From assembly GCA_050699035.1 (NCBI GenBank), contig JBOHDE010000110.1:1-12418 (forward strand): 12,418 nt of DNA. The letters run 5' to 3'. The notes under the pieces are model-generated. The model did no database searches, had not been told where the DNA came from, and saw only the letters and a list, made by a program, of their open reading frames with translations. The stretch is from WHTB01 sp050699035. Its GTDB lineage: Bacteria; Actinomycetota; Actinomycetes; Propionibacteriales; Nocardioidaceae. Positions 1-5,809 of the stretch are shown in pieces (positions within the stretch are counted from its first letter, which is position 1; every line of letters begins with the position of its first letter). The translations under genes were made by a program, and so were the position numbers.

Positions 1-314
1 CTGCACCCGGTCGCCGTGGCCAGCTCGTCGACCGCGAACTCGGCCATCTCCGGCGTCCCCGGCCCGCCAGGACGCTGCGCCGTCTCCAACCCGGACCGGA
101 CACCCGGATCGGTCTGCGGCACCGGCGGATGCAGATCCGCATAGTGGCCGAGGACATCGAGTCGCCGCCCCTCCCCGTAGGCCTCCATCCGCTGCCAGCT
201 GCGCAACCACACCAGCGTCTGGCCATGGTCCAGATCGGCCGGGTCGACCGACAACAACACCGCAGCCAACCCAGGCCCCGGCACCATCGCATCCACCACC
301 ACCGAATCGAACAT
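1..314 (-). CDS. DUF222 domain protein (13E12 repeat / HNH endonuclease family), N-terminal part only
   Basis: The frame opens with ATG at 314 and stays open off the left edge, giving 104 visible residues (MFDSVVVDAM...). The N-terminal third matches the style of actinobacterial DUF222 proteins: a short variable leader, a helix with the pattern TLVWLRSWQRMEAYGEGRRL (about 33-52), and then the conserved AEFAVDELATATG stretch (about 91-103). Full-length members are usually 400-500 residues and carry a C-terminal HNH nuclease domain. That domain would lie outside this window, so nuclease activity is not shown here. The family is multicopy in Nocardioidaceae and mycobacteria, often with REP13E12-type elements, and its physiological role is uncertain. 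The start is supported by a TAGGGT box six nt upstream, which suggests a leaderless transcript. The gene is divergent from the GNAT gene. Family assignment is fairly secure; function is not. Confidence 0.8.
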   Translation of the reverse strand, partial: MFDSVVVDAMVPGPGLAAVLLSVDPADLDHGQTLVWLRSWQRMEAYGEGRRLDVLGHYADLHPPVPQTDPGVRSGLETAQRPGGPGTPEMAEFAVDELATATGC

Positions 315-320
315 ACGTTC

Positions 321-326
321 ACCCTA
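321..326 (-). promoter_or_regulatory. Putative -10 box (TAGGGT) for a leaderless DUF222 transcript
   Basis: On the minus strand TAGGGT is followed by six nt (GAACGT) and then the ATG of the DUF222 gene. The actinobacterial -10 consensus is TANNNT, with transcription starting about 6-7 nt downstream. The predicted transcript would therefore begin at or next to the start codon. No convincing -35 hexamer is visible at the right distance. Inferred from spacing only. Confidence 0.45.
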
Positions 327-372
327 AACCCGGCCACCGACAATCCCAGCCCGGCCCTCATGACGAGGCAAG

Positions 373-954
373 ATGGCACGCATGTCCCTGCCCTCCCCCA
401 CGCTGCAGACCGCTCGCCTGCGACTGCGTCCCTTCAACGAGGAGGACGCGGACGCCCTCTTCGCGTTGCACAGCAGCGCCTACGTGCTGCGCTACTGGGA
501 CGCGCCGCCCTGGAGCGAACGCGTGCGCGCCGAGCGGTTCATCACGGCTTGCCGGCAGCTGGCGGAGGAAGGCAGCGGGGCGCGGCTGGCCGTGGACCGC
601 GTTTCCGACGGGGCGTTCATCGGCTGGTGCAGCCTGACCCGGTGGAACCCGGACTACCGCAGCGCGTCGATGGGCTACTGCTTCGACGATGCAGCATGGG
701 GCCACGGCTACGCGACGGAGGCCGCGCGCGCCTTGCTGCAGTGGGCATTCGACACCCTGGACCTGAATCGAGTCCAGGCCGAGACCGATACGCGCAACGC
801 GGCATCTGCCCGCGTCCTGGAGAAGCTCGGATTCGTGCGTGAAGGGACGTTGCGGGAAGACTGCGTCGTGAACGGCGAGGTGTCGGACTCGTGGGTGTAC
901 GGGCTGATCAGGCGGGAGTGGCGGCCATCGTCCGAGCCGGTTCCCGCCCGCTGA
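373..954 (+). CDS. GNAT family N-acetyltransferase, RimJ/RimL type
   Basis: A 193-residue single-domain GNAT acetyltransferase of normal length, predicted cytoplasmic. The RimJ/RimL-like layout is visible: the opening beta strand LQTARLRLRPF (11-21), the acetyl-CoA pyrophosphate loop WGHGYATEAARALL (109-122; motif A, Q/RxxGxG/A-like), and the motif B signature N-AAS-RVLEKLGFVREG (142-157). These enzymes move an acetyl group from acetyl-CoA to an amine such as a protein N-terminus, an aminoglycoside or a small metabolite; the sequence does not show which. Two in-frame ATGs compete: 373 (four nt after GAGG) and 382 (MSLPSP..., 13 nt after it). Neither spacing is ideal, so the start may be three residues further in. 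Upstream it is divergent from the DUF222 gene. Downstream a GC hairpin follows the stop. Confidence 0.9.
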   Translation: MARMSLPSPTLQTARLRLRPFNEEDADALFALHSSAYVLRYWDAPPWSERVRAERFITACRQLAEEGSGARLAVDRVSDGAFIGWCSLTRWNPDYRSASMGYCFDDAAWGHGYATEAARALLQWAFDTLDLNRVQAETDTRNAASARVLEKLGFVREGTLREDCVVNGEVSDSWVYGLIRREWRPSSEPVPAR

Positions 955-975
955 GTCCTCCTCACTCGCGAGACG

Positions 976-994
976 GCGCCCGGCCTCCGGGTGC
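976..994 (+). terminator. GC-rich hairpin after the acetyltransferase, candidate terminator
   Basis: An 8-bp stem (GCGCCCGG pairing with CCGGGTGC, one G-U pair) with a 3-nt loop starts 21 nt after the GNAT stop codon. No U-tract follows, as is common in actinobacterial hairpin terminators. Its position between two same-strand genes with a 195-bp gap fits termination, but a role in the leader of the next gene is not excluded. Confidence 0.4.
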
Positions 995-1073
995 GACGCC
1001 TCGCCGAGCCGATGTGCGTGCGAGTGCTCTCCGCTGCCACGCCAAAATCGGTGTTTCATCTGCGGTACAACCG

Positions 1074-1100
1074 TGTCGGATTCGCCCGTCGCCGTTCGTG
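1074..1100 (+). promoter_or_regulatory. Putative ECF sigma (ECF42-like) promoter upstream of the YCII/DGPF gene
   Basis: TGTCGG (1074-1079), a 17-nt spacer and CGTG (1097-1100) lie about 50 nt before the YCII start. From memory, the ECF42 group in Streptomyces, which is genomically linked to DGPF proteins, recognises TGTCGA at -35 and CG(A/T)C at -10. This site has one mismatch in each box. A related arrangement precedes the alpha/beta hydrolase at 3270. No sigma factor gene is in the window, so the regulator is inferred. Confidence 0.35.
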
Positions 1101-1149
1101 GGGTAGATGAACGCGGTCCACTGGGTCCGCCAGAGCAGAAGGAGCAGTC

Positions 1150-1509
1150 ATGAGCGAGTACCTCCTCTACTTCAACCAGCAGTGGGTGGGCGACCACCCC
1201 GAAGAGTGGTTCCGCGGGCGCGGACCGCTCGCCAAGGCGGTCGTGGACGAGATGAAGGCTGCCGGCGTGTACGTCTTCGCCGGGGGGCTCGAGGAGGAGG
1301 ACGGCCCGGTCTACAGCGCCGACCCCACCAGTGGCACCGTGGTGATCACCGACGGACCCTACATCGAGACCAAGGAGTTCCTCGGCGGATTCGCCGTGGT
1401 GGACGTGGCCGACGACGAGACTGCCACGATGTGGGCGGGCAAGATCGCGGAGGCATGCGGCTGGCCCCATGAGGTTCGCCGCTTCAAGCCGCAGCCTCAG
1501 ACCGACTGA
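1150..1509 (+). CDS. YCII-related / DGPF domain protein
   Basis: A 119-residue protein of the YCII/DGPF family (ferredoxin-like dimeric alpha-beta barrel fold), usual length about 110-130. The hallmark is DGPYIETKE at 68-76, a variant of the family's DGPFAETKE motif, followed by the conserved glycine-rich strand FLGGFAVVDV (77-86). The N-terminus MSEYLLYFNQ is also typical. Members are small cytoplasmic proteins of unproven function. Many are encoded beside ECF sigma factors (ECF41/ECF42 groups) that regulate them. The start is secure: GGAG in AAGGAGCAGTC lies seven nt before ATG. A TGTCGG-N17-CGTG motif lies upstream. It is convergent with the DinB-like gene, 70 bp apart. Its own ECF sigma gene is not in the window, so it may be an orphan target. 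Confidence 0.88.
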   Translation: MSEYLLYFNQQWVGDHPEEWFRGRGPLAKAVVDEMKAAGVYVFAGGLEEEDGPVYSADPTSGTVVITDGPYIETKEFLGGFAVVDVADDETATMWAGKIAEACGWPHEVRRFKPQPQTD

Positions 1510-1526
1510 CGGCTCCGAGCGGCGAC

Positions 1527-1539
1527 CGAGCGGTGCTCG
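1527..1539. terminator. Small hairpin between convergent genes, possible bidirectional terminator
   Basis: CGAGC-GGT-GCTCG forms a perfect 5-bp stem with a 3-nt loop in the 70-bp gap between the convergent YCII and DinB-like genes. The placement suits a shared terminator. The stem is short and has no U-tract, so the call rests mainly on position. Confidence 0.22.
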
Positions 1540-1579
1540 ATGGCCACGAGTCGGCTGACCAGGCCGTCGGCCCCCGCCG

Positions 1580-2368
1580 CTAGCGCGCTTCGAGCACCGC
1601 GAGGTCGCGGACCGCGAAGCGGTAGTGCTCGCACTCCTCCTCCATCACCACGCCGAGGCAGCCGCCGACCGAGCGCGACTCCTCGGGATAACCAGGCGCG
1701 GGAGTACGCGTGCACTCCCGGCCGAGGTCGCCGTCGGTGAGACCGTCGACGATGCCGCGCACCAGGCCCATCCGGTCGGCGCGCACGACCATCACCTCGT
1801 CGAAAGACGGAGCCGCGTCGACGTCGATGCCGAGCGCCACCGCGTCCGCGGGCGCATAGGCGGTCTGGGTGAGGCCGAGCCGGTGGTACGGCAGCGGCTC
1901 GTCGAGGACCGTGCGACTCGCCCAGGAGTCGGTGATGAAGACGAGATGGCGCAGCGTCTCGACGAACGACCACTCGTCGTCGACCCGTTCGTGGTGCGCC
2001 GGGTCGGGCAGCCGCGCGGCGCGGGCGACGGCGTCCGACCAGACCCGCTCGATCGTGTCCCACATGGCGCGGAAGTCGTCGGCCCGCCGGATCTCACGCA
2101 GCTGCACGCGTTCGGGGTGTCGCCGGTCGAGCTCGGCCGCCACGAACTCGGTGACGTCGACGTCGTTGACGACGAGGTTGCTGACGTACCCGGACATGGT
2201 GACGTCGACGAGCCACGAGTCGACGATCGTGACCTGGCTCAGGTCGCAGTCGAGGAACCGCGCACCGGACAGGTCGGCGACCGTGAACCTCGCACCGCGG
2301 AACGCGTCGTTGTTGCCGTCGTCGTGAAAACCCGCCGACCACCGATGCGGACCGTATTGCGCTGCCAT
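1580..2368 (-). CDS. DinB-like protein with N-terminal pentapeptide-repeat-like segment
   Basis: Read from ATG at 2368 (MAAQYGPHRW...), 262 residues. Residues 23-75 hold degenerate pentapeptide repeats of the A(D/N)LSG type (FRGARFTVADLSGARFLDCD and following), which would form a short right-handed beta-helix. From about 95 to the end there is a DinB-like four-helix bundle: WDTIERVW near 103-110, WSFVETLRHLVFITDSW (133-149) with H141, and EEECEHYRFAVRDL (243-256) with H248. DinB-superfamily enzymes are often metal-dependent thiol transferases or hydrolases using three ligands, commonly His. Only two of the expected positions are clear here. The substrate is unknown and the protein is probably cytoplasmic. 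The frame is open upstream to 2491, but the start at 2368 has GGGGAG nine nt before it and avoids overlapping the divergent MBL gene. Confidence 0.82.
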   Translation of the reverse strand: MAAQYGPHRWSAGFHDDGNNDAFRGARFTVADLSGARFLDCDLSQVTIVDSWLVDVTMSGYVSNLVVNDVDVTEFVAAELDRRHPERVQLREIRRADDFRAMWDTIERVWSDAVARAARLPDPAHHERVDDEWSFVETLRHLVFITDSWASRTVLDEPLPYHRLGLTQTAYAPADAVALGIDVDAAPSFDEVMVVRADRMGLVRGIVDGLTDGDLGRECTRTPAPGYPEESRSVGGCLGVVMEEECEHYRFAVRDLAVLEAR

Positions 2369-2424
2369 CGCGGCATTCTCCCCAATCGACCGGACGCCCA
2401 CAACGGTCCGTACCAGCCCTGCCA

Positions 2425-2430
2425 TAGGGT
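2425..2430 (+). promoter_or_regulatory. Putative -10 box (TAGGGT) for a leaderless MBL-fold hydrolase transcript
   Basis: TAGGGT is followed by six nt (GCTGCC) and the GTG start at 2437. No Shine-Dalgarno sequence is present in the usual window. Hexamer, spacing and GTG start together predict that transcription begins at the start codon. The site sits in the 68-bp gap shared with the divergent DinB-like gene. Confidence 0.5.
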
Positions 2431-2436
2431 GCTGCC

Positions 2437-3180
2437 GTGCGACTGACCGTTCTCGGCGGGTGCGGCGCGTGGCCGGACGCCGGCCAGGCATGTAGCGGGT
2501 ACCTCGTGGAACACGACGGATTCCGGCTGCTCGTCGACCCCGGGTACGCGACCGTGCCGCGACTGCTGCACCTCATCACCGCCGACCAGGTGGACGCGGT
2601 GTACGTCAGCCACGGGCATCCCGACCACTGCGCCGACCTCCACCCGCTGCTCCGCGCGCGGACGCTGACCGACACCCCGGCCGCTCCACTACCGGTGTAC
2701 GCACCGCCCGGCGCTCTGGATGCGGTACTCAGGCTGGACCGGCCCGGACTGCTCGACGCGGCGTACGTCCTGCACGAGTTCACCCCCGGCCGTGCCCTGG
2801 ACATCGGTCCGTTCGGCGCCGAGACTCGCCTGCTACCCCACTTCGTGCCGAACGCCGGCCTCCGGCTGTCCGCCGACGACCACGTCCTCGCGTACACCGG
2901 CGACACCGGCCCGAGCCCCGAGCTCGCGAAGCTGGCCCGCGACGCGGGCATGCTGCTGGCCGAGGCCAGCTTTCTGGATCGGGTCCCGGCTGACGCGCAG
3001 GCCCACCTGTTCAGCGCGCGCCAGACCGGTCGGTTGGCCGCGGACGCCGGCGCCGGCCGGCTGCTGCTCACCCACCTGTTGCCGGGTACGGACCCGGCCG
3101 CCGCGCTGACCGCGGCCGGTGGCCAGTACGACGGCCCGATCGATATCGCCACCGCCGACGTCGCAGCAGACATTCGCTGA
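2437..3180 (+). CDS. MBL-fold (RNase Z-like) metallohydrolase
   Basis: A 247-residue metallo-beta-lactamase-fold hydrolase, likely cytoplasmic, of complete single-domain length. The HxHxDH motif is intact as HGHPDH (59-64). Further ligands are H135 (PHFVPN), D156 (AYTGDTG) and H213 (LLTHLLP), with H190 in AHLFSARQTG as a likely active-site residue. This supports a two-zinc site. The order resembles the RNase Z/ElaC-like branch, but the protein is shorter than typical RNase Z (about 300) and lacks an obvious flexible arm. It could therefore be a phosphodiesterase or other hydrolase rather than a tRNA 3' processing enzyme. The start is GTG at 2437, with a TAGGGT box six nt upstream. It is divergent from the DinB-like gene and 89 bp upstream of the alpha/beta hydrolase gene. 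Confidence 0.88.
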   Translation: MRLTVLGGCGAWPDAGQACSGYLVEHDGFRLLVDPGYATVPRLLHLITADQVDAVYVSHGHPDHCADLHPLLRARTLTDTPAAPLPVYAPPGALDAVLRLDRPGLLDAAYVLHEFTPGRALDIGPFGAETRLLPHFVPNAGLRLSADDHVLAYTGDTGPSPELAKLARDAGMLLAEASFLDRVPADAQAHLFSARQTGRLAADAGAGRLLLTHLLPGTDPAAALTAAGGQYDGPIDIATADVAADIR

Positions 3181-3193
3181 TCCTTCGCGCCCG

Positions 3194-3220
3194 TGTCGAA
3201 ATCGGTGCCGCAGCCTCTAC
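3194..3220 (+). promoter_or_regulatory. Putative ECF sigma (ECF42-like) promoter upstream of the alpha/beta hydrolase
   Basis: TGTCGA (3194-3199), a 17-nt spacer and CTAC (3217-3220) lie about 50 nt before the hydrolase ATG. TGTCGA matches the recalled ECF42 -35 element exactly; CTAC differs from CG(A/T)C at one base. The spacing equals that of the site before the YCII gene. This suggests shared control of the two genes by an ECF sigma factor encoded elsewhere. Confidence 0.35.
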
Positions 3221-3232
3221 TTCCGGGTGAGA

Positions 3233-3251
3233 GGCGCCCACCGCGGGTGCC
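3233..3251 (+). terminator. Hairpin between MBL and alpha/beta hydrolase genes, terminator or leader structure
   Basis: GGCGCCC pairs with GGGTGCC (one G-U pair) around a 5-nt loop. It lies 52 nt after the MBL stop and just before the hydrolase ribosome binding site (GGAAGGA, 3256-3262). It could end MBL transcription or form a leader hairpin for the hydrolase. The stem resembles the one at 976-994. Confidence 0.3.
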
Positions 3252-3269
3252 GAGCGGAAGGACGACACT

Positions 3270-4127
3270 ATGACGACCATTGGGACGACCATTGGGACGA
3301 CCATTGGGACGACCATCAGGACGACCATCGGCGCGCCTGCGGACAGCGTGCGCTCGGCCGACGGGACGATGATCGCGTTCGAGCGGCGTGGTTCAGGCCC
3401 GGCGCTGATCTTGGTGGACCCTGCGGGGGGCTACCGCGAGTTCGACAACATCCGAGAGCTCGGGAAGCTGCTGGCGGCGAGCTTCACCGTGTTTACCTAC
3501 GACCGCCGTGGCCGAGGAGCGAGCACCGACACCCCGCCGTACGCGATCGAGCGCGAGGTCGATGACCTCGCCGCGCTCGTCGCCGCGGCCGGCGGCTCGG
3601 CCAACGTGTACGCCTTCTCCTCCGGCGGGCTGCTCGCCCTGCATGCCGCAGCAGCCGGGCTCGCGATCGAGCGGCTGGCGTTGTTCGAGCCGCCGATCGG
3701 CACCGACGCGGACCAGTCAGCCGATGCCGACCTCAGGACCGAGATCGCCACGCTCGTGGCGGCCGGCCGCCGTGGGGACGCGGCGCAGCACTTCCTCTCC
3801 TCGATCGGCGTCCCGCCCGAGGTCATTGCCCAGCTGGGGCCGGGAAAGCGGGCGCTCGAGTCGGTCGCGCACACCCTCGTCTACGACTGCCTGATCGCCG
3901 AGGCGACGTCGCTCGCGCTCGTCGCGACCGTGACGACACCCACCCTCGTCCTCGACAGCCAGGGCAGCTCCGGCAACCTGACCGGCTGGGCAGCCACCGT
4001 CGCCGAGGCACTGCCCAACGGCACCCATCGCAGCCTGGTCGGTGAGTGGCACGGCGTCCCCGACGACGACCTCGCGCCGGTGCTGGCCGAGTTCTTCCTG
4101 GACAGCAACCCGAGGAGGACCCGATGA
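3270..4127 (+). CDS. Alpha/beta hydrolase with repetitive N-terminal tail
   Basis: A 285-residue alpha/beta hydrolase of ordinary size. The fold begins near residue 25 (SVRSADGTMIAFERRGSGP). Visible elements are the oxyanion-side loop LVDPAGG (48-54), the YDRRGRGAS turn (77-85), the nucleophile elbow AFSSG (115-119; S117, with Ala where most have Gly), acid D229 in LVLDSQG, and His H261 in EWHGVPDD. The catalytic triad is therefore complete. No signal peptide is seen; the substrate is unknown. Residues 2-21 are five copies of TTIG/TTIR encoded by 12-bp tandem repeats. These lie outside the catalytic fold and may be a recent expansion. The start is ATG at 3270, seven nt after GGAAGGA. The stop overlaps the start of the DUF1761 gene (ATGA), so the two are co-translated. 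An ECF42-like promoter motif lies upstream. Confidence 0.9.
   Translation: MTTIGTTIGTTIGTTIRTTIGAPADSVRSADGTMIAFERRGSGPALILVDPAGGYREFDNIRELGKLLAASFTVFTYDRRGRGASTDTPPYAIEREVDDLAALVAAAGGSANVYAFSSGGLLALHAAAAGLAIERLALFEPPIGTDADQSADADLRTEIATLVAAGRRGDAAQHFLSSIGVPPEVIAQLGPGKRALESVAHTLVYDCLIAEATSLALVATVTTPTLVLDSQGSSGNLTGWAATVAEALPNGTHRSLVGEWHGVPDDDLAPVLAEFFLDSNPRRTR
3273..3332 (+). repeat. Five-unit 12-bp tandem repeat (ACGACCATTGGG) in the hydrolase N-terminus
   Basis: Three identical units of ACGACCATTGGG (3273-3308) are followed by two diverged units (ACGACCATCAGG, ACGACCATCGGC). The unit length is a multiple of three, so gain or loss of copies keeps the reading frame and only changes the length of a Thr/Ile/Gly tail. 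The tract starts at codon 2. Confidence 0.95.
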
Positions 4128-4516
4128 CTGACCTCAACTATCTGGCCATCGGCGTCGCGGCCGTCGTCGGCTTCGTGCTGAGCTCGGCCTATTACACGGT
4201 CTTCGGCGGCCGGCTCGCCGAGCTGAACGACGCGTACGCGGATCCCGGCCGACCGCCCGGGTGGAAGGTGCTGGTCGAGCTGGCGCGCACCCTCGTGCTC
4301 GCCACCGTGCTGGCCGGCCTCGCCGACCAGGTCGGGGTCGACTCCTGGGCCGGTGCGGTGCTGCTCGCGCTGGCGTTGTGGGTCGGGTTCCCGCTGGTGC
4401 TGTGGACGGGCGCGATCATCTGGGAGCGAGTGCCGTCGACGCTCGCGGCGATCCACGCCGGCGACTGGCTGCTGAAGCTGACGGCCGTCGCCGTCATCGT
4501 CAGTCTCTGGCGCTGA
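4124..4516 (+). CDS. DUF1761 family small membrane protein
   Basis: A 130-residue integral membrane protein. Four hydrophobic segments are visible at about 5-27, 48-68, 75-100 and 114-129. The first segment ends in the pattern SSAYYTVFGG (20-29), like the W/Y-Y-x-x-F-G pattern near the N-terminus of DUF1761 proteins; the length also fits. The function of the family is unknown. The start is secure: ATG at 4124 has AGGAGG (4113-4118) five nt upstream, and it overlaps the stop of the alpha/beta hydrolase as ATGA. The pair therefore forms a translationally coupled two-gene unit, probably under the promoter before 3270. The last 17 nt overlap tail-to-tail with the atl gene on the other strand. Confidence 0.82.
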   Translation: MTDLNYLAIGVAAVVGFVLSSAYYTVFGGRLAELNDAYADPGRPPGWKVLVELARTLVLATVLAGLADQVGVDSWAGAVLLALALWVGFPLVLWTGAIIWERVPSTLAAIHAGDWLLKLTAVAVIVSLWR

Positions 4517-4805
4517 CCGGGTGCCACAGGGCCTGCCGGATGTCCACCCGGCCGCTCCGCAACGGCGTGCCCTCGTCGAGGTAGTGCGCTCGGGCCCGGT
4601 CGTCATGGCTTCGCGGCAGGGAGCCGTCGGCGCGGACGACCCGCCACCACGGCACCCCACCGCCGAACTTCGCCATCACCGCGCCGACCTGACGCGGCCC
4701 GCCGGCACCGACGTACTCGGCGATCAGTCCGTAGCTGAGGACCCGGCCGGGCGGGATCCGCTCCACCAACGACAGCACCGCCTCGACGTACGCCTCCTGG
4801 TCCAC
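4500..4805 (-). CDS. atl: Alkyltransferase-like (ATL) DNA repair protein, MGMT family without catalytic Cys
   Basis: A 101-residue single-domain protein matching the C-terminal DNA-binding domain of O6-alkylguanine-DNA alkyltransferase. The PCHRV active-site motif is PWWRV (52-56), so the acceptor cysteine is replaced by Trp. This marks an ATL protein, not a methyltransferase. ATLs bind O6-alkylguanine, flip the base and hand the lesion to nucleotide excision repair. The nucleotide-flipping Tyr (Y25 in VLSYGLIAEY) and the arginine finger (R38 in GGPRQVGAVM) are both present. The start is GTG at 4805, which lacks a clear Shine-Dalgarno sequence. CACACT seven nt upstream could act as a -10 box for a leaderless transcript, or the gene may be read through from the protease 39 bp upstream. 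Its 3' end overlaps the DUF1761 gene by 17 nt. Confidence 0.9.
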   Translation of the reverse strand: MDQEAYVEAVLSLVERIPPGRVLSYGLIAEYVGAGGPRQVGAVMAKFGGGVPWWRVVRADGSLPRSHDDRARAHYLDEGTPLRSGRVDIRQALWHPVSARD

Positions 4806-4844
4806 GCGGGACAGTGTGACGTACGTCGAGGCGGCGGGCAGGCC

Positions 4845-5708
4845 TCAGAGGATCGGCGAGAACGGCTCCGTGCCGTTGACCAGCTGCAGACCGGAGATGC
4901 CGCCGTGCTGCTGCGCGTACGCCAGCTCGTGCGCGACGTCGCCCACCCCGTTGGACCCGACGAGCGGCGCGATGGCCAGGGTCGACAGCGTGCCGAGTGC
5001 CTTGCCCTCGCCGTCCAGGAACGCACTGCCGGAGTCGCCGGGGATGCCGGGCGACACGGTGTAGACCGGGTGCGACCAGCCGTTGCCGGTCGTGCCGACG
5101 CTCAGTCCGGTCTTGGGCGAGAGCTCGGTCAGACCGAACCGCAGCGACGAGTTGCCGAAGCTGTAGACCCGCTCACCAGCGGGAGCGCCGTCGCTGTTGA
5201 CCCCGACCGGGCCACCCCAGAACGGCACCGACGGGTTGACGTCGCCCACCGAGCCGGCGTCGACCTTCACCAGCGCCAGGTCGTTGTACGAACATGCGTC
5301 CTCGTCGGACTCGCCACGGCCCTGCATGGTCAGCCACGAGCTGTAGGCCAGCGTGCCGGTGCCGACCTGGGTGCCTTCGCTGACCAGGCTGCCGCCCTCG
5401 TTGAAGGTGACCGGGGTGCCGAGCGGCAGGGAGCCCGAGTCGCAGCCGTTGGTCTCGGTCGCGCCACCGGTGCCGGCGCAGTGCGCGGCGTAGCCGACGT
5501 ACACGCTCCCGGCGCCGTCGGTGTAGACGAAGTTGGCGGTGCACTGGGCACCGTCGGTGTACATCTGAACGCCCGGGTGGATCGTCGCCGTGTCGGCGGG
5601 GGCCCAGGTGGGCGCGGCGGAGGCAGGTACTGCCGTGATCGCAGCAGTGACCAGACCCGCTGTCATCGCGGCCGCGGCGGTCAGCCGCAGGCGGTACTTG
5701 ACGGACAT
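4845..5708 (-). CDS. Secreted trypsin-like (chymotrypsin-fold) serine protease
   Basis: A 287-residue exported protease starting at ATG 5708, with GAGGAG seven nt upstream. A Sec signal peptide is clear: KYRLR, then a hydrophobic Ala/Thr/Val core to about residue 27, with an Ala-Ser-Ala cleavage site near 29-31. The mature region has a full S1-type triad: H76 in GYAAHCAG, D143 in YNDLALVKV and S226 in GIPGDSGSAF. Four cysteines (56, 77, 89, 139) could form two disulfides, one next to the catalytic His. No long propeptide or C-terminal binding domain is seen. The closest style is actinobacterial secreted trypsin-like proteases; specificity is not evident. A longer in-frame start at 5747 is rejected because it would put a charged stretch before the signal peptide. 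It lies 101 bp after the small ORF and 39 bp before atl, so atl may be co-transcribed. Confidence 0.9.
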   Translation of the reverse strand: MSVKYRLRLTAAAAMTAGLVTAAITAVPASAAPTWAPADTATIHPGVQMYTDGAQCTANFVYTDGAGSVYVGYAAHCAGTGGATETNGCDSGSLPLGTPVTFNEGGSLVSEGTQVGTGTLAYSSWLTMQGRGESDEDACSYNDLALVKVDAGSVGDVNPSVPFWGGPVGVNSDGAPAGERVYSFGNSSLRFGLTELSPKTGLSVGTTGNGWSHPVYTVSPGIPGDSGSAFLDGEGKALGTLSTLAIAPLVGSNGVGDVAHELAYAQQHGGISGLQLVNGTEPFSPIL

Positions 5709-5739
5709 AACGTGCTCCTCGTTCGGGGGATGCCGTTGC

Positions 5740-5765
5740 CGAGTCAACGAGTTACTGGCGAGTCA
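5740..5765. repeat. Direct repeat CGAGTCA x2 upstream of the protease gene
   Basis: CGAGTCA occurs at 5740-5746 and again at 5759-5765, 19 bp apart, about 32-57 bp before the protease start. Same-face spacing of nearly two helical turns would suit a dimeric activator or repressor, but two 7-mers can arise by chance. On the minus strand TTGACT (5747-5742) overlaps one copy, without a good -10 box at the right distance. Confidence 0.25.
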
Positions 5766-5809
5766 GGTCACGCGCACACAAAGCGTACGCGCAGGGACAC
5801 GGAACGCGC

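Noticed and set aside
1..314. Broken or truncated DUF222 pseudogene
   Set aside because: The frame is open to the edge without stops or frameshifts. The truncation is only due to the window boundary.
358..1470. Long minus-strand open frame (370 codons) opposite the GNAT and YCII genes
   Set aside because: Antisense to two genes with clear family motifs and a ribosome binding site. Its translation is low-complexity Arg/Ala/His-rich, as expected from high-GC shadow frames.
3273..3332. 12-bp repeats as a CRISPR array or iteron origin
   Set aside because: The units abut with no spacers, are too short for CRISPR, and lie in a coding frame starting at codon 2. There is no AT-rich region or initiator gene nearby.
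4818..4827. 10-bp palindrome GACGTACGTC just upstream of atl, considered as an operator
   Set aside because: Short palindromes like this are common in GC-rich DNA. It is an isolated site with no second copy in the window and no known regulator match.
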